A stretch of DNA of 64,000 nt from Fimenecus sp045613065 (GTDB lineage: Bacteria > Bacillota > Clostridia > Oscillospirales > Acutalibacteraceae): the NCBI GenBank assembly GCA_045613065.1, contig JAZLAH010000015.1, forward strand, positions 4,301-68,300. Direction: 5' to 3'. A model generated the notes under the pieces. It made no database searches and was not told where the DNA came from. It saw only the letters and a list, made by a program, of their open reading frames with translations. The position numbers were made by a program, and so were the translations under genes. The first letter of the stretch is position 1, and each line of letters begins with the position of its first letter. This document shows positions 51,787 to 60,748 of this stretch, piece after piece.

Positions 51787-51885
51787 TTATCCAAAAATCT
51801 TCGTAATAATGTGGAATACAGGAATTACAACATTAAATGCCAAACCTTGTCCCACAGTGTACAAAATTGCCATAGGAATTTCCAT
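51787..51885 (-). CDS. 32-residue hydrophobic peptide before parB
   Basis: ATG 51885 with AGGAAGTGAG upstream opens 32 codons: MEIPMAILYTVGQGLAFNVV and a short hydrophobic end. It is one membrane-compatible helix, lying just downstream of the structured leader. The good ribosome site favours translation. It could be a leader peptide or small membrane protein. Confidence 0.48.
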   Translation of the reverse strand: MEIPMAILYTVGQGLAFNVVIPVFHIITKIFG

Positions 51886-51959
51886 CTATCTCACTTCCTT
51901 TCTTTTTTATTTGGTTAATCATTTCCACAAACATTTTGCTTGCATTAAATGATAACCAT

Positions 51960-52240
51960 TTCAATTTGAACTACCTAAGTGTCAGAGCAGCTTACTCTGC
52001 CTCACGGGAATTCCACCCCTCTTTCTGTTAGAGCCGTTCTCATTGCCTGCGACGGTTTTATCACGCTCGGACTGTGACTAAACGGGAGTACCATTGTCAT
52101 TCCGGTCCTCATCGCCTTACTTGTGGCTAACAAATATTTTGTAGTATGGTTTTATCGCTCACTCAAATAAAATTTAAGGTCATGGCGCACTCACTACCCA
52201 AGCTCTTCCCGAAACTGAAGTACTTAGTTTGTTCTATTCA
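51960..52240 (-). ncRNA. Candidate structured RNA / leader upstream of parB
   Basis: About 280 bases with clearly higher GC than the neighbourhood, no protein-like frame, and several local hairpins. Examples are CAGAG...CTCTG within 51981-52005 (with outer GTG...CAC) and CCGTT...ACGG around 52032-52056. A cluster of short GC-rich helices in an otherwise AT-rich gap suggests a folded RNA, most likely on the minus strand as leader of the parB-Tad transcript. The rest of this gap (52241-52369) is AT-rich with a small TTCCCC...GGGGAA hairpin and no gene. Confidence 0.45.
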
Positions 52241-52369
52241 ATTTTTAGGGTAAAAAGTTACTTTTCGTGTATCAACTTTTTAAGAGAAATATTTTCCCCC
52301 TCAAGGGGAAGGCATTTAGAAGGCCAATTTTTGCAACTTTTTCAAAAAATTTTTTTAAATTTGCAAAAA

Positions 52370-52406
52370 AATAGTAATTACCTTACTAAAACCGGTAATT
52401 ACTATT
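52370..52406. terminator. Perfect 13-bp bidirectional terminator
   Basis: AATAGTAATTACC (52370-52382) and GGTAATTACTATT (52394-52406) pair perfectly, with an A-run before and a T-run after. It closes the right side of the parB/Tad region. The preceding 60 bases are almost pure A/T. Confidence 0.78.
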
Positions 52407-52580
52407 GCTTTTTTGATTATTTGAGATGTTGATGAACATTCGTTTGAATACTATACGCAACAAAAAGTATTGAATATGAAATTTAGAATCGAGTGTAAAA
52501 TACAAACAAACAACTTGAAAGATTAATAAGGAAATGATATACTTTATGAGGAATTATAATATTTATGTGGGGGCTTTACT

Positions 52581-53186
52581 ATGTCAAAAGGATATATTTA
52601 TATAATGACAAATCCATGTTTAAAGGATATGGTCAAAATCGGCTATGCTACTAATGTAGAAGAGAGAAGAAAACAATTAAGTACAACTGCTCTCCCCTAC
52701 GAATACGAAATATATGCTACATATGAAACTTCTGGAAAACTCGAAGACAAGAAACTTCATAAATTGATTGACAATCTTAACCCTGACCTTCGCGTTTCAA
52801 AGAACCGTGAATTTTTTGTGATGTCTGCTGAAGAGGCTTATGAATTATTAGAAGCAATTGCGACAATTAGTGGTTCACAAGATAAACTTAAAAGAGAAAA
52901 AAATATAACAAACAAATTGAATGCTGAATCAAGAAAAAAGAAGCCTGCTGTTAACTTCGCTAAATGCAATATTCCTATCGGTGCAGAACTTGTATTCATT
53001 GAAGACCCTACTGTTAAAGTAACAATAGAAAGTGAAAGAAAAGTTTCATACAACGATGAAATCACATCACTATCCGCTGTAGCTGGTAAAATTAAAGGCG
53101 TTAAAGCAATCGCAGGTCCTTCCTATTTCACTTACAACGGAAAACTAGTTTGTGACATCGCTAAAGAAACACAATGGAAAGAATAA
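52581..53186 (+). CDS. GIY-YIG (T5orf172-type) protein with RAMA/DUF4357-like tail
   Basis: 201 residues. Residues 1-95 are a GIY-YIG nuclease domain of the T5orf172/Mug113 type: GYIYIMTNPCLKDMVKIGYA, then EERRKQLSTTALPYEYEI, LHKLIDNL and REFF. Residues 125-198 resemble the RAMA/DUF4357 small beta domain (GAELVFIEDPTVKVTIE). The domain pair occurs in nuclease- or modification-related proteins; the function is unknown. GGGGG lies seven bases before the start, and a strong terminator follows. Confidence 0.85.
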   Translation: MSKGYIYIMTNPCLKDMVKIGYATNVEERRKQLSTTALPYEYEIYATYETSGKLEDKKLHKLIDNLNPDLRVSKNREFFVMSAEEAYELLEAIATISGSQDKLKREKNITNKLNAESRKKKPAVNFAKCNIPIGAELVFIEDPTVKVTIESERKVSYNDEITSLSAVAGKIKGVKAIAGPSYFTYNGKLVCDIAKETQWKE

Positions 53187-53200
53187 TTTGTATATAACTC

Positions 53201-53226
53201 AAAACCCTCAGTAATCTGAGGGTTTT
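53201..53226. terminator. Terminator of the GIY-YIG gene
   Basis: AAAACCCTCAG (53201-53211) and CTGAGGGTTTT (53216-53226) pair perfectly around a TAAT loop, a classical intrinsic terminator 14 bases after the stop codon. Confidence 0.88.
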
Positions 53227-53339
53227 CTTAAGCAATAATAAAGGAGACATACCAACTATAAAGATTATATATTCCTATAATTTATATTCGTCCAGTTTAA
53301 ATACAAAATTTGTGAAAAACTATACAAGTTATTCTTATA

Positions 53340-53651
53340 TTATAATTGTCCACTTCTAGTTACTACCTGAGCCTCTTCAAGCCCGTTAACTTGTCTAGTT
53401 TTTTCCTTTGGTGGATACTTCCATGGAGCAACTGAACCCTTATACGAATATCCTAAATATTTACATACCCTTTTATGTTCCGTCGGGAATTTTCGTACCT
53501 CGTCACTTACCATAATCCAAGTTCTAACCGTTAGATTCTTTTCTTTAGCAATTTTAACTAACCTCTGAACAGGAACATACGCTTCTGGAGCAACGCCTTG
53601 GTTCCATCCACCTATATCCGTGTCAAACAGTTCTCCACTTAATTGAATCAT
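53340..53651 (-). CDS. 103-residue protein or fragment, unknown
   Basis: 103 codons. GGWNQGVAPEAYVPVQRLVK and RTWIMVSDEVRKFPTEHKRV look protein-like, but the family is not recognised. The frame runs upstream of ATG 53651 through the 53664-53691 hairpin to a stop, without a better start and without a clear ribosome site. It may be the surviving part of a longer gene. It has no partner on the same strand. Confidence 0.4.
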   Translation of the reverse strand: MIQLSGELFDTDIGGWNQGVAPEAYVPVQRLVKIAKEKNLTVRTWIMVSDEVRKFPTEHKRVCKYLGYSYKGSVAPWKYPPKEKTRQVNGLEEAQVVTRSGQL

Positions 53652-53663
53652 TTCAACGTGTCT

Positions 53664-53691
53664 CTCCCAGTCCGCAATACTGGACTGGGAG
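53664..53691. repeat. Perfect 10-bp hairpin
   Basis: CTCCCAGTCC (53664-53673) and GGACTGGGAG (53682-53691) pair perfectly around an 8-base loop, GC-rich in an AT-rich surrounding, without a T-run. It lies between the diverging 53651 and 53765 genes, so an operator or RNA element is more likely than a terminator. Confidence 0.5.
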
Positions 53692-53723
53692 CACTAATTT
53701 TGTAGTTGCAATTTGATGGCAAA

Positions 53724-53764
53724 TAGTATATACTACGTTTAGTAAGGTTTGGAGGTTACTAAAC
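53724..53764 (+). promoter_or_regulatory. Two palindromes in front of the restriction-modification operon
   Basis: TAGTATATACTA (53724-53735) is a perfect palindrome. GTTTAGTAA (53737-53745) and TTACTAAAC (53756-53764) are perfect inverted repeats that enclose the GGAGG ribosome site and end exactly at ATG 53765. Both are of the size and position expected of an autoregulatory operator or RNA switch controlling the first gene, whose product begins with an HTH domain. Confidence 0.6.
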
Positions 53765-55870
53765 ATGGCAACTAATGTGACATTGAACGAAGCTGCTACT
53801 TATCTGGGTGTAAGCAAAGCTACTTTACGAAATTGGGATAATGACGGGAAATTAACCGCTATACGAAATCCTGTAAATGGATATCGCTTATATGATATGA
53901 AAGAACTAATGGCTTTGAAAAAAGCTATGGGAGGAACTGTTGTAAAAAACAGTGATAATGTACCCGAAATGGATAGCAAGACAGTTAAGAGGGTTATTAA
54001 CAAGCTGCATTGTCTGATTCGTGACGGCGATGCAAACAGCAATATTGTTACACGTTTTGATGAAATTTCTAAACTTCTTTTCGTGAAACTGTATGTTTCA
54101 AGCAAGAGCTATGATCCTTTTGAAATGCGCATGGACGAAGATGTGCAAGCATATTCTACCAGAATACAGTCAGAATGTCTCGGTGCTGTAGAAGATGCCC
54201 AAATTGAAGTGCCTGATCAGTTTAGAAAAATCAACTTAGATGCAGCAACACTTTATAAATGTGGCACAGAGTTGAGCAAGGTTGATCTTTCCAATGCTGA
54301 TTACGATATCAAAGGTCTTGCCTACGAAGACACCATTAAGGGCACTTTTGACAAGAGTGATAATCAGCAGTTTTTTACTCCACATCAAATTGTTGACTTT
54401 ATGGTACATATGGTAGAGCCGTATATTAACGGAAACGTATGTGATCCTGCTTGCGGAACAGCTGGTTTTCTTACCCAGGTGGCAAAGACGAATCCCGAAG
54501 TTTTCCTTCAGGGAATGGAAGTTGATGAACGCTTAACATGGGTATCAAGAATGAATTTGTTGTTGCACGGGCATAGTGCTTTCGACGTAGCTTATTTACA
54601 AAATGGCGGAAGTCTTGGAGAGAACTCAAACAGATATTTTAACTCCGTAAATACAATTTTAACGAACCCTCCGTTCGGTAGCGATTATACCAATGAGAAT
54701 ATTCTCAATAGGTTTGAACTTGGTAGGGATAGATCCTCAAGACGTAGAGGTATCCTATTTATTGAGCAATCTTGGAATTTGCTTGTCGAGGGCGGAGTCG
54801 TTGCAATTATCATTGATCAGAGTGTTCTCAATGCTGGTTCAAATTCCGATGTGCGAAAGTATATCCTTGATCACTTCAGAATCTTGGCTATTGTTGATTT
54901 GCCTGAAACGGCGTTTATGCCATACGCAAGCGTGAGTTCTTCCATTTTGATTCTTCAAAAGACTTTGACTCCTGTTGAACAAAATGGTGTTTTCTTTGCA
55001 AAATCTTCAAACGTTGGTCGCAAATCTAATGGCGATGATGATTACATTTACTCATCTTCTGGCGAAGCAAATTTGAACAGCGATCTTCCTCTCATCATCG
55101 AAAATTGGCGTAAATACAAAAACGGCGATATTGCATTTGACGACCTATGCTATGTCGCTGATGTTAGCGAAAACCTTGAAGATGACAAGAATCTGCGTTT
55201 AGACTATGCTTTTCACCATCCCTTCAGAAACGAAAGCAAGGAAACTCTTGAAAGAGCAGCATACCCTTTGCTGACTTTGGCCGAAATTTGTGACGAACGA
55301 AACGAGTCGTATATTCCTGCGTCAGATTCAAATGCAACAACAATTTTGTTTACAGGACTTGCAAATATTGAATCTCTCAGCGGAAAAGCACAGCAGGTTG
55401 TTACGCCAGCAGCATCTATAAAGAGCGCAGTAAAGAGGTACGAGCCTAACGATATTGTTTTCTCGAAAATGCGTCCATCTCTTCGCAAGACCGCCACTAT
55501 GAGATATGAAGAAGGTGGATATGTTTCATCTGAATGCATGGTTCTTACTGTGCGAAAAGACGAAGATGGCTCTTATATTGTAGATCCAGAACTACTTTCA
55601 ACGATTCTCCGTTCTGATTTTGTTTATGGACAAATCATGGGATTTGTTACCGGCATCGGTCGTCCTCGAATTGGAGGAAAAGATTTGCGAAAAGTAAAAA
55701 TCCCTCTTCCTCCTCAACATATACAGAAAGAGGCATTGGGATCAATTAAAGCGTCTCAAAGTGCAGTAAGCCAGCTTCGTGAAAAGGCAAGAATGTTAGA
55801 AGCGGAAGCTGAGCGGATGGAACAAGGATCAATTAACGAGATTGCAAAGTTAATGTCAGGAGAGAAATAA
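53765..55870 (+). CDS. HTH + N6-adenine methylase + specificity-domain fusion (HsdM-S-like)
   Basis: 701 residues. A MerR-like HTH (1-55: LNEAATYLGVSKATLRNWD). A type I HsdM-like methylase follows with FFTPHQIVDFM, motif I DPACGTAGF (227-235), and NPPF (301-304). A C-terminal target-recognition part of HsdS type (about 500-695) has FSKMRPSLRKTA, GIGRPRIGGKDLRKVKIPLP and a coiled-coil end. One chain thus recognises and methylates DNA. The next gene, overlapping by one base, encodes a PD-(D/E)XK nuclease. The HTH may repress its own promoter at the palindromes just upstream. No HsdR ATPase is present, so this is not a standard type I system. Confidence 0.88.
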   Translation: MATNVTLNEAATYLGVSKATLRNWDNDGKLTAIRNPVNGYRLYDMKELMALKKAMGGTVVKNSDNVPEMDSKTVKRVINKLHCLIRDGDANSNIVTRFDEISKLLFVKLYVSSKSYDPFEMRMDEDVQAYSTRIQSECLGAVEDAQIEVPDQFRKINLDAATLYKCGTELSKVDLSNADYDIKGLAYEDTIKGTFDKSDNQQFFTPHQIVDFMVHMVEPYINGNVCDPACGTAGFLTQVAKTNPEVFLQGMEVDERLTWVSRMNLLLHGHSAFDVAYLQNGGSLGENSNRYFNSVNTILTNPPFGSDYTNENILNRFELGRDRSSRRRGILFIEQSWNLLVEGGVVAIIIDQSVLNAGSNSDVRKYILDHFRILAIVDLPETAFMPYASVSSSILILQKTLTPVEQNGVFFAKSSNVGRKSNGDDDYIYSSSGEANLNSDLPLIIENWRKYKNGDIAFDDLCYVADVSENLEDDKNLRLDYAFHHPFRNESKETLERAAYPLLTLAEICDERNESYIPASDSNATTILFTGLANIESLSGKAQQVVTPAASIKSAVKRYEPNDIVFSKMRPSLRKTATMRYEEGGYVSSECMVLTVRKDEDGSYIVDPELLSTILRSDFVYGQIMGFVTGIGRPRIGGKDLRKVKIPLPPQHIQKEALGSIKASQSAVSQLREKARMLEAEAERMEQGSINEIAKLMSGEK

Positions 55871-56955
55871 TGAATAGAGAAGAAGTAATGCAAATGCTGA
55901 CCGCAAATGCGTCAGCTTTGGAATTATCAACATGGCTTAGAAATACATATTTTCCTGAAATTGTAGATCGATTTAACCGAGAATCTTCCAGAAAAAGATT
56001 TGGTCTATATCAAAATGAGCAAATTCCCGCAAATGAGAGAAATCTTACCGATGTTCGTACTCGTATGGGCACACTAATTGAATTTGAACTTGCAAGAATT
56101 TCTAACGAGCTTTTACCTGAACTTGGTATTGATGATATCTTCTGGAGCTATGTTGTTGCAAACCGATTTCCTGATTTGGAAATTCGCAAAAATAACGGAG
56201 ATCGTTTGCTACGCTTGGAGATTAAGTGCCTCCAATGTATTGCAGAAGAAAAGTCTGCGAACTACGACACCTTGAAGAAGGATATCGATCCGAACACAGA
56301 CTTTGTTGTGGTATGTTTATGGGATTGGATGCCTGATGGCGCAAGTGCTTGTCAATGGGATACTGCTCCGCAAATTATGAAAGCATATGTGTTTCATGCT
56401 TACTCCTTGACACTTCTCCGAGATACTTATTGGTTAAATAGACCTCCTGCAAATCTCGGCGAAGGTTATCAAGGTTTTGATATTCGCTTTGCAGTAACTT
56501 GTAACAATAGCGTATTCTCCAAAGAACAAGGAAATTATGGAAAGTTAACTCGCATTTGGAAGCAAGGCTTTGAGTACCGTCCAGTCGAAAGTGCTGTTTT
56601 GCTTGATACAGAGTCCGAATACTTTGTTTTTCAGGAGCAAATCATCAGGTCCGGCTTTGATATCCTGGCCAAGAGACAATTATCACAGTTGACTGAGACA
56701 GATATCGAAGAAATCGTTGTAAATGCTGTGAGTATTGGCTATAAGTCCAATAACATTGCTTATATTACGGCTTCGGCAATATCGCCAAGAAGGATTTTAG
56801 AATTTGCAACACAGCAAAGTGTTGAATATGTTGTGACAATGACCGAGAAGTACAAAAGCACGATATATCAAATTGCTGGCAATCAGGCAAATAAAATTGC
56901 AAGAGACATAAAGCCGAAGAATATTGTTTCTATCATCAATCAGTGCGAAAATTGA
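55870..56955 (+). CDS. PD-(D/E)XK restriction endonuclease partner
   Basis: 361 residues. The PD-(D/E)XK core is visible: Glu71 in the first helix, Pro101-Asp102 in ANRFPDLEIRK, and Glu117-Ile-Lys119 in RLLRLEIKCL, with the expected 14-residue spacing between Asp and Glu. The rest is unrecognised. The start overlaps the methylase stop by one base (TAATG), so production is coupled. I infer that it cuts the sites left unmethylated by the upstream fusion protein. No helicase or translocase motif is present, so cleavage would be near the site. Confidence 0.78.
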   Translation: MNREEVMQMLTANASALELSTWLRNTYFPEIVDRFNRESSRKRFGLYQNEQIPANERNLTDVRTRMGTLIEFELARISNELLPELGIDDIFWSYVVANRFPDLEIRKNNGDRLLRLEIKCLQCIAEEKSANYDTLKKDIDPNTDFVVVCLWDWMPDGASACQWDTAPQIMKAYVFHAYSLTLLRDTYWLNRPPANLGEGYQGFDIRFAVTCNNSVFSKEQGNYGKLTRIWKQGFEYRPVESAVLLDTESEYFVFQEQIIRSGFDILAKRQLSQLTETDIEEIVVNAVSIGYKSNNIAYITASAISPRRILEFATQQSVEYVVTMTEKYKSTIYQIAGNQANKIARDIKPKNIVSIINQCEN

Positions 56956-57280
56956 TGCTATTTTGGCAATATGTTAGCATTTCTCTGTCGAAGAGAAGAC
57001 CGGATGCGTGATTGATAAACCTGATCAGCTGCTCCGGGGCAAACATATCGATATCGTCTCCTTCGATTGTTTCAAGGTGCATTTCTTCGGAATGCTGACT
57101 GTTACGAATGCAGAAGAAATGCCCACCCCTGTTAGGATGACCATTTTCCGATCTTACGCAAAGCGTAATAGCATCTAAGCCGTCAAAAGCGTTATTAAGT
57201 TGCTCCAGAGAAATCGGAGAATTGGTATCGATTACCTTGATGGGATGCTGTGGTTGTTGTTTTAAGTCGAAATTTGGCAT
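56936..57280 (-). CDS. 114-residue protein, unknown
   Basis: 114 residues, soluble; the N-terminus contains Pro/Gln-rich MPNFDLKQQPQHPIK, the middle a HxxRGGHFFCIR segment. The family is not recognised. It is convergent with the nuclease gene (20-base overlap of the ends) and divergent from the DUF4062 gene. Its own promoter is likely in 57281-57323 (minus TATAAT at 57303-57308), inside an inverted repeat. It might be a regulator or control peptide for the surrounding systems. Confidence 0.62.
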   Translation of the reverse strand: MPNFDLKQQPQHPIKVIDTNSPISLEQLNNAFDGLDAITLCVRSENGHPNRGGHFFCIRNSQHSEEMHLETIEGDDIDMFAPEQLIRFINHASGLLFDREMLTYCQNSINFRTD

Positions 57281-57286
57281 AGTAAC

Positions 57287-57323
57287 ACCTCCTTAACTTT
57301 CTATTATAGCAAAAGTTGGAGGT
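57287..57323 (-). promoter_or_regulatory. Promoter within an inverted repeat for the 57280 gene
   Basis: ACCTCC-TT-AACTT (57287-57299) mirrors AAGTT-GGAGGT (57313-57323). The space between holds a minus-strand TATAAT. The left arm includes the ribosome site of the 114-residue gene. This fits a repressor operator or an RNA hairpin. Confidence 0.45.
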
Positions 57324-57383
57324 AAAGTATAGTGATTAATACGTTATGAAAAAAGATTGATAAATAGCTGAACGGAGGAGAAA

Positions 57384-60242
57384 ATGGGAGTAAGATTAAC
57401 GGGTATAAGCACACCTGTAGGTGGAGTTTCATGGGAATATACCAAAGCAGAGGAGCACTCTACTCCTCTGCCGATATCCCCAGGGCAAAAAATCAAAGTA
57501 TTTATTAGCTCAATTTGTGGTGTGAAGAAATATGATAAAGTACGAGCTGAATTAAAAACTGCTATTGAGAGCACACAATTAGCCGATGTATACACTTTTG
57601 AGAGTAAAGGGGCGTCTACGCTGCCTGCAGGTGATCATTACATATTAGCATTAGAGGATAGTGATATTTGCATTTTCTTAATAGACAATGCAGACGGAAT
57701 TAAGCCAGGGGTACAAGCGGAGATCGACACTGTCAAAAAACATAATATTAAGGCTTTGTACTATTTCTGTGATGAAACACAAAAAGAAAAAACTGCATTG
57801 GAACAAAGCTTGATGGGGGCGCATTCTGCCAAAAGTAAAACCGTTCACAGTTTTAGCGAATTAAGCCAAAATGGAGCTCAGGCATTGATAGATGATATCG
57901 TTGCCGTATATCACTACTATTGTACTGGAAGAATAGTTTTGAACTCCGGTGAAAATGATGAAATTCAAGCAGTAGACGTTGTTGGTACAGAAAAGTATCA
58001 GCTTCCTACTATTCCTAAATCTGCATTAAAAAATGTGGATAAATGTAGAGATTACTTTTTGAAGTTTGTTCTTGGATATTCCCGAGACAGATACCCAGAT
58101 GAAACGAAAAAAACAAGTGAATTTGATGATTGGGGCATCCAGTTCCTCCCTATATTATTTGAAGGTAAATCTATCAAACACTTCAATACTGCTATGTATC
58201 TGGATGCATTGAAAGCGCAACAAGATGATGGGCATTATCAAGTCGTTCAAATTCGTTGGCAAGCAATTCAGGCGTATTTTGCTGGAGATATCGAAAAGTG
58301 TGTAGAACATCTTGAAACAGCGTTAAGTTTTGCAAAGGAAACTAATCAGCCCACATGGGTCATAAAAGATATTCTGGTGGATCTGCGCAATCAGCACTGG
58401 ACTCGTTGCACGGCAAGAAATGAGTATTCTGATGCCCCGGCGCAAAAGGAATTAACAGAAAGTAGCGAAGAACTCTATTATCCGATTCTTGACCGCATCC
58501 ATGAATCGTTACATGAAAAATACATAGAAGGTCTGTATAAAAAGAAAACAGGATCACCTTACTCAGTTACCATAGGCAACAACTTAGATCAATATGGAGA
58601 AATGCTTGCAAGTTCTCTTATCGTGTCTATGTATAATGGTTCATTGACTCATATTCTGCTTATTTATGAGAAAATTAGGGATTTTATATTCTATCTGAGT
58701 TGTAAATATGATGATTGGAATCTCAGACTTAATCTGTACAAACTTGCGATTTTTGCAGGAAAAGAAAAGGAAATCAAAGGTATTCAGGACTCTTATCCAG
58801 AGGTTTTGAATAATTTAACTGCTGACGAAGCAGCATCAATTATGGATTTTTGCCTGAACCATCCAATAAAGTACAAGAGATTAAGTAGCCAACTGCTGGC
58901 ATTCGGTTCAGTAGGATATTTTCTGGATGATAAATGCTATGAATCTTGTGAAAAAGTCATTGTTGGTGAAATCAAATCGTGGCTGAGTAGTGATACTTCC
59001 GTTGTGGCTATAGGGCAAGACATATTCAAGTGTCTCTCTGGAGTAGCTTATCGTATGTCACAAGATACGCTCAGTGAAATATGCTGTCAATTCATTGAAA
59101 GGCATTATAGTCGCTGGTATATGGATATGTTTAAGTTCATTGCAAATCGCATTGATTTTAGAAAAATGAGCGCTGATTCTGCGAAAGCGCTGGTTGACCA
59201 TATTAATTGCGTGCTTGACAGCGAAAAGGAACGAGAGCAGATAAAGTATTCTCCTGTCTTTTTGTGTGTTCTCAGAAAGCAAGATCGTGCTCTTACAGAG
59301 GAAATGGATAAAAAGATAGCTGAGCACTTATCAAGCTATTATGAAGGTACCTATAAATTAGAAACCACCGAAGATGAAAATCAAGATATGCCTGTGTTCG
59401 TAAAAGAATACGTAGAACGTATTCGAAAAAGCAATGAAACGCAGGGAAAGGGTGGTGTTTATTTCGGGCACGGCACACGTGAGATTGCAACAGTTAGATC
59501 TATTTTGTTAGGAAAAGAGCTCATATGCGATGCAGATATCATGGACACGCTTATCTCCGTAGTTGCAGATACCCTTCTTATTTCCAAAGAAGGAATTTCC
59601 ACAAAACTTGATGCGATAGCACTTCTCATTTGCATTGCAGTAAAATATCCTGAAGACTACACAAGAAATCAAGGTGTATATGAAAAACTGTTTGAGCAGC
59701 AGAAGGCCATTGAAGTTGCCGACAATTCGATTATTTCATCTAATATCGATAGCATTTCCCTGAAAATCGGATTGCAATTATTATATACCGCCATAGGCAA
59801 AGATGTATACGCAGAAATACTCGAGTTAATGCCGCATATTCAGGGCGATGTTGCAACAACAATCGCAGTAACTCACCTGATCGTTGAGTATTTGGAGAAT
59901 TCAGATGATGTTATCTTTCCATCCAAAGTAGAGGCAATTATCCTTCAGAATGTTTTGCAGTGGCTTCATTCTGAATATGAAGATATCAGATGGAATGCCA
60001 CACGCATTCTTCTTACCATGTCTCGTAATCCGGAGAATTGTGGCATCGTAAACCATCAGTTGGTGAATCTTATTGATTCTAATAGCGTATATATCAAAAA
60101 CTTGATTATGCGACACCTTCATAAAATGAACAGGATTACTGATGGAACAAAAGAGTACATCATTTCCAAATGCAGACATGATGCTAATTTCGTTGTTAGA
60201 ATGGTTTGTGACGAAGTGGAAAAAGGCGTAGCTGAAGAGTAA
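57384..60242 (+). CDS. DUF4062/TIR-like domain + helical-repeat protein, candidate defence sensor
   Basis: 952 residues. After a short strand GISTPVGGVSWEYT (6-19), residues 36-175 form a DUF4062-type domain of the TIR/nucleoside-deoxyribosyltransferase-like fold: KIKVFISSICG, LALEDSDICIFLID, and the acidic GVQAEIDTVKKHN that holds the candidate catalytic Glu. About 770 residues of alpha-helical repeats (TPR/HEAT-like, e.g. WNATRILLTMSRNP near the end) follow. Such fusions of a nucleotide-cleaving-type domain to a helical sensor are found in defence islands. GGAGGAG precedes ATG. There is no nucleotide-binding switch domain, in contrast to the STAND protein at 7144. Confidence 0.78.
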   Translation: MGVRLTGISTPVGGVSWEYTKAEEHSTPLPISPGQKIKVFISSICGVKKYDKVRAELKTAIESTQLADVYTFESKGASTLPAGDHYILALEDSDICIFLIDNADGIKPGVQAEIDTVKKHNIKALYYFCDETQKEKTALEQSLMGAHSAKSKTVHSFSELSQNGAQALIDDIVAVYHYYCTGRIVLNSGENDEIQAVDVVGTEKYQLPTIPKSALKNVDKCRDYFLKFVLGYSRDRYPDETKKTSEFDDWGIQFLPILFEGKSIKHFNTAMYLDALKAQQDDGHYQVVQIRWQAIQAYFAGDIEKCVEHLETALSFAKETNQPTWVIKDILVDLRNQHWTRCTARNEYSDAPAQKELTESSEELYYPILDRIHESLHEKYIEGLYKKKTGSPYSVTIGNNLDQYGEMLASSLIVSMYNGSLTHILLIYEKIRDFIFYLSCKYDDWNLRLNLYKLAIFAGKEKEIKGIQDSYPEVLNNLTADEAASIMDFCLNHPIKYKRLSSQLLAFGSVGYFLDDKCYESCEKVIVGEIKSWLSSDTSVVAIGQDIFKCLSGVAYRMSQDTLSEICCQFIERHYSRWYMDMFKFIANRIDFRKMSADSAKALVDHINCVLDSEKEREQIKYSPVFLCVLRKQDRALTEEMDKKIAEHLSSYYEGTYKLETTEDENQDMPVFVKEYVERIRKSNETQGKGGVYFGHGTREIATVRSILLGKELICDADIMDTLISVVADTLLISKEGISTKLDAIALLICIAVKYPEDYTRNQGVYEKLFEQQKAIEVADNSIISSNIDSISLKIGLQLLYTAIGKDVYAEILELMPHIQGDVATTIAVTHLIVEYLENSDDVIFPSKVEAIILQNVLQWLHSEYEDIRWNATRILLTMSRNPENCGIVNHQLVNLIDSNSVYIKNLIMRHLHKMNRITDGTKEYIISKCRHDANFVVRMVCDEVEKGVAEE

Positions 60243-60295
60243 AGCAGAGAATCAGCCGAGCTGTGTGTTGCCGCCCGACTGATTTTTCGTTACTG

Positions 60296-60433
60296 TTATT
60301 CTTCCATGACCTCCAACATCATCCTGGCACCCAGATTAAAACCGTTCTGGAATATCAGACAATCGGTTGTCATCTGGTGTTCACGAACGGCATCTGTGTA
60401 GCGGGAGAACAGTTCTTTCTGCTCGTCCGTCAT
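60296..60433 (-). pseudogene. C-terminal fragment of a DUF6809 protein
   Basis: 45 codons (MTDEQKELFSRYTDAVREHQ ... NGFNLGARMMLEVMEE) match the end of DUF6809 proteins, small ICE-associated proteins of about 100 residues. The N-terminal half is missing; an in-frame stop lies 30 bases upstream. GC is visibly higher than in the surroundings, so it comes from another element. It marks the right side of the accessory region. Confidence 0.65.
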
Positions 60434-60576
60434 TGTGGCTTGGCGCTCGAGTGGAAATAATTATCAAGTGTCGCAGTTTAAGAAAATTAAAACGTTTAGG
60501 TATTTTGAAAGGCAGTCTTTGATACTAAAATGATACAATAAACGATATTTCCACATGAAATTTATACAAGAGAAGC

Positions 60577-60612
60577 CTCTCTCGTTTGAACATTTAACTC
60601 ATCCGAGAGAGG
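60577..60612 (+). terminator. Terminator
   Basis: CCTCTCTCG (60577-60585) pairs with CGAGAGAGG (60604-60612), followed by TTTTTT. It is the first clear stop signal after the plus-strand DUF4062 gene, 335 bases downstream of its end. Confidence 0.8.
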
Positions 60613-60705
60613 TTTTTTATACATATTCTTTTGGCTACGTAATACTATAAATCTTATTTATAAAAAACATAGAGTTTAAAAATTTTTTAAATTCCAAATA
60701 AAAAA

Positions 60706-60735
60706 GGATATACCACCTATACGGGTGATATATCC
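60706..60735 (-). terminator. Terminator of the 61-codon fragment region
   Basis: GGATATACCACC (60706-60717) pairs with GGGTGATATATCC (60723-60735) with one bulge. In the minus direction a T-run (60699-60705 on the other strand) follows. It lies just after the 60749 frame. Confidence 0.6.
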
Positions 60736-60748
60736 CTAAAATTTTATA

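Noticed and set aside
60249..60285. Terminator directly after the DUF4062 gene (AATCAG/CTGATT)
   Set aside because: Only six base pairs with a large loop; the hairpin at 60577-60612 is far better, so this one was not listed.
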